The notes under the pieces are model-generated. The model saw nothing but the letters and a program-made list of their open reading frames with translations. It did no database searches and was not told where the DNA came from. The translations under genes and the position numbers were made by a program. Positions 19,577 to 27,795 of a DNA stretch of 64,000 nt are shown here, piece after piece (the first letter of the stretch is position 1; each line of letters begins with the position of its first letter). Source of the DNA: Paenibacillus rhizovicinus (lineage in GTDB: Bacteria > Bacillota > Bacilli > Paenibacillales > Paenibacillaceae); NCBI RefSeq assembly GCF_010365285.1, contig NZ_CP048286.1:4807501-4871500 (forward strand), in the 5' to 3' direction.

Positions 19577-19598
19577 ATGTACGCGTGTACATTATAAT
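19577..19598 (+). promoter_or_regulatory. Inverted-repeat operator touching a -10 box, upstream of lacI-type gene
   Basis: Perfect inverted repeat ATGTAC-GCGT-GTACAT (19577-19592), with the central CG typical of LacI-family operators, directly followed by a consensus -10 box TATAAT (19593-19598). No good -35 lies 17 bases upstream; a TTGACA at 19550 is 37 bases away. Likely an autoregulatory site. Confidence 0.6.
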
Positions 19599-19610
19599 GA
19601 CAACCATGAA

Positions 19611-20687
19611 ATGACTGGACGGGAGGAAGGACTTATCCGTAAAAAGGTCGCTGAGCTTGCCGGTGTATCGGAAGCGACGGTTTCGCGCGTTTTGAGCGGC
19701 GGCGGGGCTGCGGTAAAGGAAGAAACGGCGAGACGAGTCATTGAGGCGGCGCAGCAGCTCAATTACGTGCCGAGCGCGCTGGCGCAGCGGTTTGCGCTTC
19801 GACGGAGTGGAAACCTGGGCGTTATACTTCCCATGCTGCCGAAAGTGAATTTGTTCTCCACGTACTATTTCTCCGAAGTTCTCAGCGGGATCGGCATGAC
19901 GGCCAAACAACGCGGCTATGATCTGCTGTTGTTATTCCGCGAACCCGATGAGCCGAGGAACTATGCGAACTTGTTCCGCATGCAGAAGGTGGACGGGTGC
20001 ATTATCATCGGCGCCCAGGACGTGCCGTCCGAACGCGAAGCGCTTGCCGAACTGAAGGAAGGCAGCCATCCGTTCTGCCTCGTCAATCAACGGTTCGAAG
20101 GCGAGACGTACAACTCGGTGGATGCCGATCAGCGGACTGGCAGCAGCGAGGCCGTCAAGCATCTGCTGGAGCAGGGATGCAGACAGATTTGTTTCCTGAA
20201 CGGGCCGTCCGTCTACTCCAACAGCCGCGACCGCTTGGAAGGCTATCGGCAGGCACTGGAAGAAGCCGGCATACCGTTCCTTCCGGAACGCGTATTGCTC
20301 GGCAACTACAGCCGCAAGAGCGGTTACATGCAAGCGAAAGCGATTGCAACGCTGATGCGCGAGCAAGGCATCGACGCCGTAATCGCCGCTAACGACCGGA
20401 TGGCGATCGGCTTGCTGCAAGGTTTGAAGGAGCAGGGCATCAAAGTCGGCGAAGACATCGCGCTGATCGGCTGCGACGATTCGGACGTCGTGCGCATGAC
20501 GGACCCGCCGCTGACGTCGATCCGCGTGCCATTCTTCGAAATCGGCAGCGAAGCCGCCGCGAAGCTGCTGGATGCGGTTGCGCAGGCAAGCGGAGAAGAG
20601 ACGGCCGTGTCTCCCTTCGAAATCAAACTGCCGGTAAAGCTGATCGAACGGCCTTCCTCCATGTTCGATGAATCGATGAACGCCTGA
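19611..20687 (+). CDS. LacI-family transcriptional regulator
   Basis: A repressor-type protein with an N-terminal LacI helix-turn-helix (VAELAGVSEATVSRVLSG, with KEETARRVIEAAQQLNYVPSALA hinge helix) and a periplasmic-binding-like sugar-sensing domain (NLGVILPMLPKV through PFEIKLPVKL). The start is uncertain. The ATG at 19611 lies just past the -10 box and has no binding site. A strong GGGAGGAAGG sits directly before codons for LIRKKVAEL, where related proteins begin, but no ATG, GTG or TTG is in frame there. It probably controls the Gfo/Idh genes starting 46 bases downstream and itself. Confidence 0.9.
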   Translation: MTGREEGLIRKKVAELAGVSEATVSRVLSGGGAAVKEETARRVIEAAQQLNYVPSALAQRFALRRSGNLGVILPMLPKVNLFSTYYFSEVLSGIGMTAKQRGYDLLLLFREPDEPRNYANLFRMQKVDGCIIIGAQDVPSEREALAELKEGSHPFCLVNQRFEGETYNSVDADQRTGSSEAVKHLLEQGCRQICFLNGPSVYSNSRDRLEGYRQALEEAGIPFLPERVLLGNYSRKSGYMQAKAIATLMREQGIDAVIAANDRMAIGLLQGLKEQGIKVGEDIALIGCDDSDVVRMTDPPLTSIRVPFFEIGSEAAAKLLDAVAQASGEETAVSPFEIKLPVKLIERPSSMFDESMNA

Positions 20688-20733
20688 AGCCGCATGTTGG
20701 ACTTTCAATCTATATTCCGAGAGGGGACTAACG

Positions 20734-21900
20734 ATGAGCAATATTCGAGTAGGAATGATCGGTTATAAATTTATGGGGAAAGCCCATAGCAACGCTTACC
20801 GTGCGATGCCAATGTTCTTCCCGAACGTAACGCGCCCTCAAATGACGGCGATCTGCGGACGTGACCCTGTAGGCCTGGAGCAGGCTCGCGCGCAATTCGG
20901 TTGGGAGAGCGCGGAGACGGATTGGCGCAAGCTCGTCGAACGCGACGATATCGATGTCGTCGATATCAATGCGCCGAGCGACGCGCATAAGGAAATCGCG
21001 ATTGCCGCAGCTGCTGCCGGCAAGCATATCTTCTGCGAGAAACCGCTTGCGCTCAACTTGGCGGATTCGGTCGAAATGCTGAATGCGGCCGAGAAAGCCG
21101 GCATCAAGCATATGGTCGGCTTCAATTACCGTTTCGCTCCGGCTGTTCTGCTGGCGAAGAAGCTGATCGAAGAAGGCCGCATCGGCAAAATTTTTCACTT
21201 CCGCGGTTTCTTCCTGCAAGATTGGATCGTTGATCCCGAATTCCCGCTCGTCTGGCGCCTGCAGAAGGAAATTGCCGGTTCCGGCGCGCATGGCGACCTT
21301 GGCGCCCATGTCATCGACATGGCTCGTTTCCTTGTCGGCGAATTCAATGAAGTTATCGGCATGAGCGAAACGTTCGTTAAAGAGCGTCCGCTGCTGACGG
21401 CTACGACCGGCGGATTGACTGCCAAAGGCGATAAAGACGCACCGAAAGGCGAAGTAACGGTTGACGACGCGACGCTGTTCCTGGCCCGTTTCGCAAACGG
21501 CGCACTCGGCAGCATCGAAGCGACGCGCTTCGCGCCGGGTCACCGCTGCACGAATTCATTCGAAATCAACGGCAGCAAAGGCAGCATCAAGTTCGACTTC
21601 GAACGTGTCAATGAGCTGCAGGTGTACTTCTCTGACGATGCCGACGACGTGCAGGGCTTCCGCCGCGTACTGGCAACGGATGGAGCGCATGCATACAGCG
21701 AGAACTGGTGGCCGGCCGGACATACGATCGGTTACGAGCATACGTTTACGCACGAAATGGTCGAGTTTATGAATGCGATTGCAGAGGACCGCCAGCCGGT
21801 TCCGAACTTCGTAGACGGCGTGGAATGCCAAGCGGTGCTGGAAGCAGTCGATAAATCCATCGAGGAGCGCCGTTGGGTCGCGATCTCGGAGCTTCGTTAA
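20734..21900 (+). CDS. Gfo/Idh/MocA-family oxidoreductase (first)
   Basis: A 388-residue NAD(P)-dependent sugar dehydrogenase-type enzyme. The Rossmann start reads RVGMIGYKFMGKAHSNAYRAMP, a form typical of this subfamily. The EKPLALN motif (about 100-106) carries the conserved Lys, and GAHGDLGAHVIDMARFL near residue 187-203 carries the His of the active site. C-terminal alpha/beta domain is complete. These enzymes oxidise or epimerise sugars, inositols or 3-keto-glycosides; the substrate cannot be read from the sequence. It leads a probable operon under the LacI regulator with a ThuA protein and two more oxidoreductases. Confidence 0.92.
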   Translation: MSNIRVGMIGYKFMGKAHSNAYRAMPMFFPNVTRPQMTAICGRDPVGLEQARAQFGWESAETDWRKLVERDDIDVVDINAPSDAHKEIAIAAAAAGKHIFCEKPLALNLADSVEMLNAAEKAGIKHMVGFNYRFAPAVLLAKKLIEEGRIGKIFHFRGFFLQDWIVDPEFPLVWRLQKEIAGSGAHGDLGAHVIDMARFLVGEFNEVIGMSETFVKERPLLTATTGGLTAKGDKDAPKGEVTVDDATLFLARFANGALGSIEATRFAPGHRCTNSFEINGSKGSIKFDFERVNELQVYFSDDADDVQGFRRVLATDGAHAYSENWWPAGHTIGYEHTFTHEMVEFMNAIAEDRQPVPNFVDGVECQAVLEAVDKSIEERRWVAISELR

Positions 21901-21941
21901 ATCTAGTACGACTAAATTGATTGATAGAGGATGGTCTGGAC

Positions 21942-22565
21942 ATGAAAAAGGCATTGATCGTTTGGGGCGGATGGGATGGCCATCAGCCGAAGGAAGTCGG
22001 AGAAATTTTCACGGGCTTGTTGCGCGAAGAAGGCTTCGACGTAACCGTATCGGATACGCTTGCTTCGTTCGAAGATGCGGAATTGATGGCTAGCCTGGAC
22101 CTGATCGTACCGGTATGGACGATGGGCCAAATTACGCAGCAGCAGCTTCGTCCCTTGCTGGACGCTGTAAACGCGGGCTGCGGCATCGCGGGCTGTCACG
22201 GCGGCATGGGGGATTCCTTCCGCAACGAGACGGATTTTCAATTCATGGTCGGCGGCCAGTGGGTAGCGCATCCGGGCAATGACGGCGTTCGTTACGACGT
22301 CAACCTTGTGGACGCGAACGACCCGCTGACAAGCGGCATCGGCGATTTCGAAGTCGTCTCCGAGCAGTATTACATGCATGTCGATCCAGCAGTCAAAGTA
22401 CACGCGACGACGAATTTCGGCGACGTGAAAATGCCGGTCGTCTGGACGAAATCCTGGGGACAAGGCCGCGTTTACTACAACTCGCTCGGCCACCAGGCGA
22501 ACATCGTCGCCATGCCGCAGACGCTTGAACTGATGCGCCGCGGTTTCTTGTGGGCGGCTCGTTAA
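21942..22565 (+). CDS. ThuA-domain protein
   Basis: A 207-residue protein with a glutamine-amidotransferase-like fold of the ThuA (trehalose utilisation) family: KKALIVWGGWDGHQPKEVGEIF at the start, DLIVPVWTMGQIT, GCGIAGCHGGMGDSF (about 76-90), and the late PVVWTKSWGQGRVYYNSLGHQ. The start is the ATG of MKKALIV after AGAGGATGG. ThuA proteins recur beside Gfo/Idh/MocA oxidoreductases in disaccharide and keto-sugar pathways, as here, but their reaction is poorly defined. Confidence 0.9.
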   Translation: MKKALIVWGGWDGHQPKEVGEIFTGLLREEGFDVTVSDTLASFEDAELMASLDLIVPVWTMGQITQQQLRPLLDAVNAGCGIAGCHGGMGDSFRNETDFQFMVGGQWVAHPGNDGVRYDVNLVDANDPLTSGIGDFEVVSEQYYMHVDPAVKVHATTNFGDVKMPVVWTKSWGQGRVYYNSLGHQANIVAMPQTLELMRRGFLWAAR

Positions 22566-22652
22566 ATTCATTCCTTACTTATTCCATTCTTTATACCATT
22601 CTTTATTCCATTATTTATTCCAAATGCACTTACTTATTAGGAGGATTCATCC

Positions 22653-23747
22653 ATGAAGCCAGTAAAAGTAGGCATTATCGGCTGCGGTAATATCAGCCAT
22701 ATTTATTTCACGAACTTGAAAACGTACCCGGAAATCGATCTTGTCGCTGCAGCCGATATCGATATCGAGCGCGCGAAGGCCCGTGCGGCCGAGTTCGATC
22801 TGGAAAAGGCGTATACGGTCGAGCAGCTGCTCGCAGACCCGGAGATCGAGATCGTCGTCAACCTGACGATTCCGAAAGCGCATGCATCCGTCTGCCTGCA
22901 GGCATTGGAAGCTGGCAAGCATGTCTACGTCGAGAAGCCGATCGTCGTTACGCGCGAGGAAGGCAAACAAGTACTGGAATTGGCGGCAGCGAAAGGATTG
23001 CGCGTTGCAAGTGCGCCCGAGACTTTCCTCGGCGGCGGTATCCAAACTTGCCGTAAGCTGATCGACGATGGCGCCATCGGTACGCCGGTATCGGCTACGG
23101 GCTTCATGATCGGCGGCGGCCACGAGAGCTGGCATCCGGATCCGGAGTTCTACTATCAAATCGGCGGCGGTCCGATGTTCGATATGGGTCCTTACTATTT
23201 GACGGCATTCGTGACGCTGTTCGGCCCGATCAAACGCGTAACGGGTTCCGCGCGCATCTCCTATCCGGAGCGGACGATTACGAGCGAGAAGAAGCGCGGC
23301 CAAAAAATCGTCGTCGAGACGCCGACCAACATTACGGGCGTGCTTGATTTCGAGAACGGCTTGATCGGCACGCTCATTACGAGCTTCGACGCGAAAGCAG
23401 GCACTACGCTGCCGAACATCGAAGTACACGGCAGCGAAGGTACATTGCTCGTTCCGGATCCGAACAACTTCGGCGGCAAGATCAAACTGCGCCGCGCCGG
23501 CGGAGACTGGGAAGAAATCGAAATGACGCATGGTTACACGAACAATAATCGCGGCATTGGCGTAGCGGACATGGCTCGCGCGATCCGCGAGGGCGGCCAG
23601 CACCGTGCGAACGGCGAGATGGCGTATCACGTTCTGGAAGCCATGCACGGCATTCACGATGCGTCCCGCGACGGCAAGCATTACGTGATGGAGAGCACTT
23701 GCTCGCGTCCTGAGCCGATGCCTGCATTGGAAACGCAGTCGAAATAA
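22653..23747 (+). CDS. Gfo/Idh/MocA-family oxidoreductase (second; tandem duplicate)
   Basis: A 364-residue enzyme starting at ATG after TAGGAGG. Rossmann motif VGIIGCGNISHIYF, EKPIVVTREEGKQ (conserved Lys about 95) and GGGPMFDMGPYYLTAFV for the active site region. It shares most residues with the gene 226 bases downstream, so the two are a recent tandem duplication; it is only distantly related to the first oxidoreductase of the cluster. The C-terminus ends with YVMESTC and PEPMPALE. The spacer before it (22566-22640) is T-rich, with repeated TTATTCCATT-like units. Confidence 0.92.
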   Translation: MKPVKVGIIGCGNISHIYFTNLKTYPEIDLVAAADIDIERAKARAAEFDLEKAYTVEQLLADPEIEIVVNLTIPKAHASVCLQALEAGKHVYVEKPIVVTREEGKQVLELAAAKGLRVASAPETFLGGGIQTCRKLIDDGAIGTPVSATGFMIGGGHESWHPDPEFYYQIGGGPMFDMGPYYLTAFVTLFGPIKRVTGSARISYPERTITSEKKRGQKIVVETPTNITGVLDFENGLIGTLITSFDAKAGTTLPNIEVHGSEGTLLVPDPNNFGGKIKLRRAGGDWEEIEMTHGYTNNNRGIGVADMARAIREGGQHRANGEMAYHVLEAMHGIHDASRDGKHYVMESTCSRPEPMPALETQSK

Positions 23748-23753
23748 TTTTTA

Positions 23754-23836
23754 CATGAAAATTTCGATCAAAGCCTTACGGAATTTTCGTGTAATACGCA
23801 TGAAAATTTCGTTCAAAGTCTTTCGGAATTTTCGTG
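23754..23836 (+). repeat. Two tandem copies of a hairpin-forming element
   Basis: Copies at 23754-23791 and 23799-23836. Each has arms CATGAAAATTTCG and CGGAATTTTCGTG, which pair over 13 bases with two G-T pairs in RNA, around a 12-base loop. They lie between the two duplicated oxidoreductase genes, in the transcript leader of the second. Possibly an mRNA processing or attenuation element. Confidence 0.85.
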
Positions 23837-23862
23837 CAATAGCGTATACTTCAGGTAGGGCA

Positions 23863-23895
23863 ACAGCCTGCCCCCATGGGCGGGCTGTTTTATTT
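23863..23895 (+). terminator. Terminator between the duplicated oxidoreductase genes
   Basis: Stem ACAGCCTGCCC with GGGCGGGCTGT around loop CCAT, then TTTTATTT. It would separate most transcription of the last oxidoreductase from the genes upstream. Confidence 0.85.
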
Positions 23896-23973
23896 AACCT
23901 GATGCCAGGTATGCGTTTCACGAGGGCGGCGAAGACCGGTCCTTCTATTTAAGAGTCAAAGGAGATTAAATGA

Positions 23974-25074
23974 ATGAAGCCTGTTAAAGTCGGAGTTGTC
24001 GGTTGCGGCAACATCAGTCAAATTTACTTTACGAACTTGAAGAAATATCCCGAAATCGAACTTGTGGCCGCGGCCGATATCGATCTGGAGCGCGCGAAAA
24101 TGCGTGCCGCAGAATTCGAGCTGCCGAAGGCGTATACCGTAGAGCAATTGATGGCGGATCCCGAGATCGAGATCGTCGTCAACTTGACGTTCCCGAAAGC
24201 ACACGCCAATGTATGTCTGCAGGCGCTTGAAGCCGGCAAGCATGTCTACGTCGAGAAGCCCCTTGCCGTTACGCGCGAGGAAGGCAGACAAGTACTGGAA
24301 CTGGCGGCGGCGAAAGGGCTGCGCGTCGCAAGCGCTCCCGAGACGTTCCTCGGCGGCGGCATCCAAACTTGCCGTAAGCTGATCGATGATGGCGCGATCG
24401 GTCAGACGATCTCGATTTCCGGTTTCATGATGGGCGGCGGACCTGAAGGCTGGCATCCGGATCCGGAGTTCTTCTACGAAGTCGGCGGCGGTCCGATGTT
24501 CGATATGGGCCCTTACTATTTGACGGCTTACATCGCGCTGCTGGGACCCATCCGCAGAGTAACGGGTTCGGCGGTTATTTCGTACCCGGAGCGTACGATC
24601 ACGAGCGAGAAGAAGAACGGCAAAGTGATGAAGGTCGAGACGCCTACGCATATTGCCGGCGTGCTCGATTTCGAGAGCGGCGCCGTCGGTACGCTCATCA
24701 CGAGCTTCGATACGAAAGCCGGCACCTCGCTGCCGAACATTGAAGTGCATGGCAGCGCTGGCTCTTTGCTGGTGCCGGATCCAAACACGTTCGGCGGAAC
24801 GGTGAAACTGCGCCGTCTGGGCGGCGAATGGGAAGAGATTGCGTTGACGCATGGCAACACGGACAACAACCGCGGCATCGGCGTGGCCGATATGGCACGC
24901 GCGATCCGCGAAGGCGGCCAACATCGCGCGAACGGGGCGATGGCGTATCATGTGCTGGAAGCGATGCATGGTTTCCACGACGCATCGCGCGATGGCAAGC
25001 ATTACGTCATGGAAAGCACTTGCCAGCGTCCCGAGCCAATGCCGGCGCTTGAGAGTTCGCCTACGGCTTCTTAA
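23974..25074 (+). CDS. Gfo/Idh/MocA-family oxidoreductase (third; tandem duplicate)
   Basis: A 366-residue near twin of the preceding oxidoreductase, collinear with it over its whole length without sizeable gaps: VGVVGCGNISQIYF, EKPLAVTREEGRQ, GGGPMFDMGPYYLTAYI, and the same PEPMPALE end. Substitutions cluster around residues 145-165 (ISISGFMMGGGPEGWHP against VSATGFMIGGGHESWHP), near the likely substrate pocket, so the copies may have diverged in specificity. It starts at ATG after AGGAGAT and has its own terminator behind it. Confidence 0.92.
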   Translation: MKPVKVGVVGCGNISQIYFTNLKKYPEIELVAAADIDLERAKMRAAEFELPKAYTVEQLMADPEIEIVVNLTFPKAHANVCLQALEAGKHVYVEKPLAVTREEGRQVLELAAAKGLRVASAPETFLGGGIQTCRKLIDDGAIGQTISISGFMMGGGPEGWHPDPEFFYEVGGGPMFDMGPYYLTAYIALLGPIRRVTGSAVISYPERTITSEKKNGKVMKVETPTHIAGVLDFESGAVGTLITSFDTKAGTSLPNIEVHGSAGSLLVPDPNTFGGTVKLRRLGGEWEEIALTHGNTDNNRGIGVADMARAIREGGQHRANGAMAYHVLEAMHGFHDASRDGKHYVMESTCQRPEPMPALESSPTAS

Positions 25075-25125
25075 TAATCGGCGAGCATGTTCGTTCGGTA
25101 TAGGCTGTGCGAAGACAAAATTCAG

Positions 25126-25162
25126 ACAGTCTGTCCATTTCTAATGGACAGGCTGTTTTTTC
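25126..25162 (+). terminator. Terminator after the third oxidoreductase
   Basis: Stem ACAGTCTGTCCAT with ATGGACAGGCTGT, small loop, then TTTTTT. Confidence 0.88.
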
Positions 25163-25426
25163 GAATATACGGTTAATCGCTTATCGATCGGTTACATGAG
25201 TTGGGGTTGAAATAGGAACACTATTCCTAGCTGACGGAGGAAACGCGCATGCGCAGAAGCGCCGAACGCTGGGACGCGTCGGGCGCTTGCTGCTTCGTAT
25301 GGTACGCACGCGGCGGACTAGGCGAATGGATATGGCGGTATCCGGCGACGGCGAATTGTTGTGTTCCAATGGTACCATGATCATGCTCATGCGAAAGAAT
25401 GGGCGATCTTGCGACGGTTCACGCGA
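25163..25426. other. Gap with no certain gene; possible 43-codon frame
   Basis: Together with the terminator before it, this is the 352-base spacer between the oxidoreductase and sspI. On the plus strand an ATG at 25249 follows GGAGG at a good distance and opens a 43-codon frame to 25380 (MRRSAERWDASGACCFVWYA...). It resembles nothing I know, so I do not call it a gene. Confidence 0.3.
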
Positions 25427-25663
25427 TTAGCTAGGACTTGGAGTCGCGGTCTCGGCATGGTGAAGATGATTGTATAAGAGCTCGACCATTCGGTTCCGCT
25501 CGGGCGACTCGCTGTCCTGCCAAATCATTTCGAACAGCACACCTAATCCGGGCAGTGCCCGTTCATCGGCGCCGATGGAGCTTTCAATGACGTCGGTCAA
25601 CTCCTCGCCGGATTTATTTTGGACCCGGCGGACGATCGCTTGCCGCAAATCAAGATTGTTCAA
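25427..25663 (-). CDS. sspI: Small acid-soluble spore protein I
   Basis: A 78-residue protein matching SspI: LDLRQAIVRRVQNKSGEELTDVIESSI, then LPGLGVLFEMIWQ (about 38-50) and a helical end. SspI is a minor spore-core protein made in the forespore. The start is TTG seven bases after GGAGG. It shows the organism sporulates. It is transcribed away from the potassium-channel gene across a short shared upstream region. Confidence 0.92.
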   Translation of the reverse strand: MNNLDLRQAIVRRVQNKSGEELTDVIESSIGADERALPGLGVLFEMIWQDSESPERNRMVELLYNHLHHAETATPSPS

Positions 25664-25809
25664 ACCTATCCCTCCATCACCTGAATTCCCGTTTAATATC
25701 TCCTCACCAGAGTGAATTCATGCCGGATTGGCTGTCGGCGGGATTCGGTTATCTTCGGAAGATATGCTATAATAAGCTAACTTGATTATCGTTGCAGGAG
25801 GGTCATGGA

Positions 25810-26484
25810 TTGGCGAAAACGAAGAAGCAGTATGCGGTTATCGGCATGGGGAGATTCGGTTCCAGCGTCGCCCACGAACTGTCCGAATTGGGCTTCGATG
25901 TACTGGCCATCGATGCGGATGAACAGAAGATTCAAGAGGTTTCCAATTGGGTGACCCATGCGGTGGCTGCGAATTCCACGGATGAGGAAGCGATGCGCTC
26001 GCTCGGATTGCGTAATTTCGATGTCGTCATCGTGGCGATCGGCGAGGACATTCAAGCCAGCATCCTGACAACGTTGATCCTGAAGGAGCTTGGCGTGCCG
26101 GAGCTCATCGTGAAGGCGCAGAACGCGCTGCATGGCAAAGTGCTGGACAAGATCGGCGCGAACAAGGTTGTTTTTCCGGAGCGGGATATGGGACTGCGAG
26201 TCGCGCATCATCTCATTTCGCCGAATATTTTGGAATACATCGAGCTGTCCAATGATTACGGCATCGTGGAAATGAAGGCGCCATCGTTCACGATCGGCAA
26301 AAACTTAATGCAGCTCGATATCCGGGCGAGATATAAATGCAATGTACTTGCAATCAAACGCGGTCCGGATGACGTGAACGTCGCGCCTTACGCGGAAGAC
26401 GTTATCATGAATGGCGACTTGCTCGTTATCGTCGGGAAAACCGAAGATTTATCCGAATTAGAACTATCGTATGCGGAAGGCTGA
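25810..26484 (+). CDS. Ktr/Trk potassium uptake regulatory subunit (RCK protein)
   Basis: A 224-residue cytoplasmic protein starting at TTG after CAGGAGGG. The RCK_N domain has the nucleotide-binding GMGRFGSSVAHELSELGFDVLAIDAD (about 12-37), and a C-terminal RCK_C domain begins near residue 140 (NDYGIVEMKAPSFTIGKNL). Such proteins form an octameric ring that gates a KtrB/KtrD potassium channel in response to ATP/ADP and cyclic di-AMP. No channel gene is adjacent, so it resembles the stand-alone KtrC more than KtrA. Confidence 0.9.
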   Translation: MAKTKKQYAVIGMGRFGSSVAHELSELGFDVLAIDADEQKIQEVSNWVTHAVAANSTDEEAMRSLGLRNFDVVIVAIGEDIQASILTTLILKELGVPELIVKAQNALHGKVLDKIGANKVVFPERDMGLRVAHHLISPNILEYIELSNDYGIVEMKAPSFTIGKNLMQLDIRARYKCNVLAIKRGPDDVNVAPYAEDVIMNGDLLVIVGKTEDLSELELSYAEG

Positions 26485-26513
26485 ATAGACACGTGCGGAA
26501 CTCAAATAATCGA

Positions 26514-27302
26514 ATGACAAGCATTATTTCTTTGCAAAATGAAAAAGTGAAAACGATGGCGGCGCTGCTCGAGAAGAAGCATCGGGACCGGAGCGGCCGC
26601 TTCCTGATCGAGGGCGTGCATCTGGTGCAGGAAGCGCTGCTTGCGGGAGCGGACGTCGAGATGATCGTCGTCGACTCGGAACGCGGCGTGCCCGGCGAAC
26701 TGAGAACGCTGCTGAGTCAAACCGACTGCGAGTTGATCGAAGTGACGCCGGCCATCATGGCCAAATGCACGGGGACGGATACGCCGCCGCCGGTGTTCGG
26801 CGTCGTGGCGAAACCGTTGGCGGACGATGCAGCATTGTATCGTCCGGATTCGCTCGTCGTCGTGCTGGACGGCGTGCGCGATCCCGGCAACGTCGGAACT
26901 ATTATCCGAAGCGCGGATGCCGTCGGCGCGGATGCGGTTATTCTAGGACGGGGCTGCGTCGATCTCTATAATCCGAAGACGGTGCGCTCGACGATGGGCT
27001 CGCTGTTCCATCTGCCCGTCCTTGAGGGAGACTTGTCGGAGCTGCTGCCGGAAGCGAAGAAGCGGGGCATTCAGCTTGTAGGGACGAGCCTTCAGGCTTC
27101 GGCCACCTGCTACAGCTACGACTGGAGCGGGCCGACCTGGCTGCTGCTCGGCAGCGAGTCCGACGGCCTATCGGAAGCGGCGCTTGCGCAGGTCGATACC
27201 CGGATGATCATTCCGATGCACGGCAAATCGGAGTCGCTGAACGTGGCGATGGCATCGACGGTGTTGTTGTATGAGGCGATGCGGCAGCGGCGTTATAAGT
27301 AA
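26514..27302 (+). CDS. SpoU/TrmH-family RNA methyltransferase
   Basis: A 262-residue SPOUT-class enzyme that probably methylates a ribose 2'-hydroxyl in rRNA or tRNA using S-adenosylmethionine. An N-terminal substrate-binding domain (KHRDRSGRFLIEGVHLVQEAL) precedes the SpoU domain, with VVLDGVRDPGNVGTIIRSADAVGADAVIL (about 126-154), LLLGSESDGL and IPMHGKSESLNVAMASTVLLYEA forming the trefoil knot. The length and N-terminal domain suggest the YsgA/RlmB-like group. A GTG at 26493 is an alternative start; neither has a strong binding site. Confidence 0.93.
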   Translation: MTSIISLQNEKVKTMAALLEKKHRDRSGRFLIEGVHLVQEALLAGADVEMIVVDSERGVPGELRTLLSQTDCELIEVTPAIMAKCTGTDTPPPVFGVVAKPLADDAALYRPDSLVVVLDGVRDPGNVGTIIRSADAVGADAVILGRGCVDLYNPKTVRSTMGSLFHLPVLEGDLSELLPEAKKRGIQLVGTSLQASATCYSYDWSGPTWLLLGSESDGLSEAALAQVDTRMIIPMHGKSESLNVAMASTVLLYEAMRQRRYK

Positions 27303-27306
27303 AGTA

Positions 27307-27335
27307 AAAGACCCGAGGGTTTCCTCGGGTCTTTT
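27307..27335 (+). terminator. Terminator after the RNA methyltransferase gene
   Basis: Stem AAGACCCGAGG with CCTCGGGTCTT, loop GTTT, then a T-run; symmetrical A and T tails. Confidence 0.88.
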
Positions 27336-27441
27336 GCGTAAAACGGGTTAACCAGGTGATCAGCCCTAATAATCCGTTTATAAACTTCAATCAGGGACAT
27401 AATGATTCAGATAACTGTCAGCAAAGCGAGGTGAATCGTTC

Positions 27442-27621
27442 TTGTCGAATCAAAAATGCTACTATACTTTCGAAGATCCATCCGGCACTTCGTTTGAATA
27501 CCGAGCTACCAGCTTACAGCAAGCAATGGTGATAAAGAAGAAGCTGGCCTTGGAGATGGGGATCTCCAAAGAGGATTTTGAACTCACAAGCATAAGCCAA
27601 AAACGAAGTCTGGACGTCTAG
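27442..27621 (+). CDS. Small hypothetical protein, 59 aa
   Basis: A TTG start nine bases after GAGGTG opens 59 codons: MSNQKCYYTFEDPSGTSFEY, then a long helix rich in Lys, Met and Leu (QQAMVIKKKLALEMGIS) and KEDFELTSISQKRSLDV. Composition is that of a genuine soluble protein, with an N-terminal beta portion and a C-terminal helix. A weak hairpin with TTTTT follows at 27628. I do not recognise it. Confidence 0.55.
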   Translation: MSNQKCYYTFEDPSGTSFEYRATSLQQAMVIKKKLALEMGISKEDFELTSISQKRSLDV

Positions 27622-27737
27622 GAAAATGCCGCGTAAACTTCGGCTTTTTGTGTTGCAAAGACCAGCGGCTGGCATGATTTACATCAGTTATCCATTGGGA
27701 TTTTCTTAAGGAATGAAAGTCAGAGCAGGATACGAAT

Positions 27738-27782
27738 AAAAGTCCTGATAATCAAGAACCCTTGATTGTCAGGACTTTTTTC
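27738..27782. terminator. Bidirectional terminator
   Basis: Stem AAAAGTCCTGATAATCAAG with CTTGATT-GTCAGGACTTTT, loop AACC, with A-run and T-run at the two ends. It can end the ROK gene on the minus strand and transcription from 27442 on the plus strand. Confidence 0.88.
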
Positions 27783-27795
27783 TTTACATACAGTT

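Noticed and set aside
23755..23952. A 65-codon frame between the duplicated oxidoreductases
   Set aside because: It is produced by the two hairpin repeats and runs through the terminator; the peptide is an internal repeat with no binding site.
25181..25390. Minus-strand 69-codon frame upstream of the third oxidoreductase terminator region
   Set aside because: No binding site, Arg and Ser-rich random composition, and it crosses no known motif.
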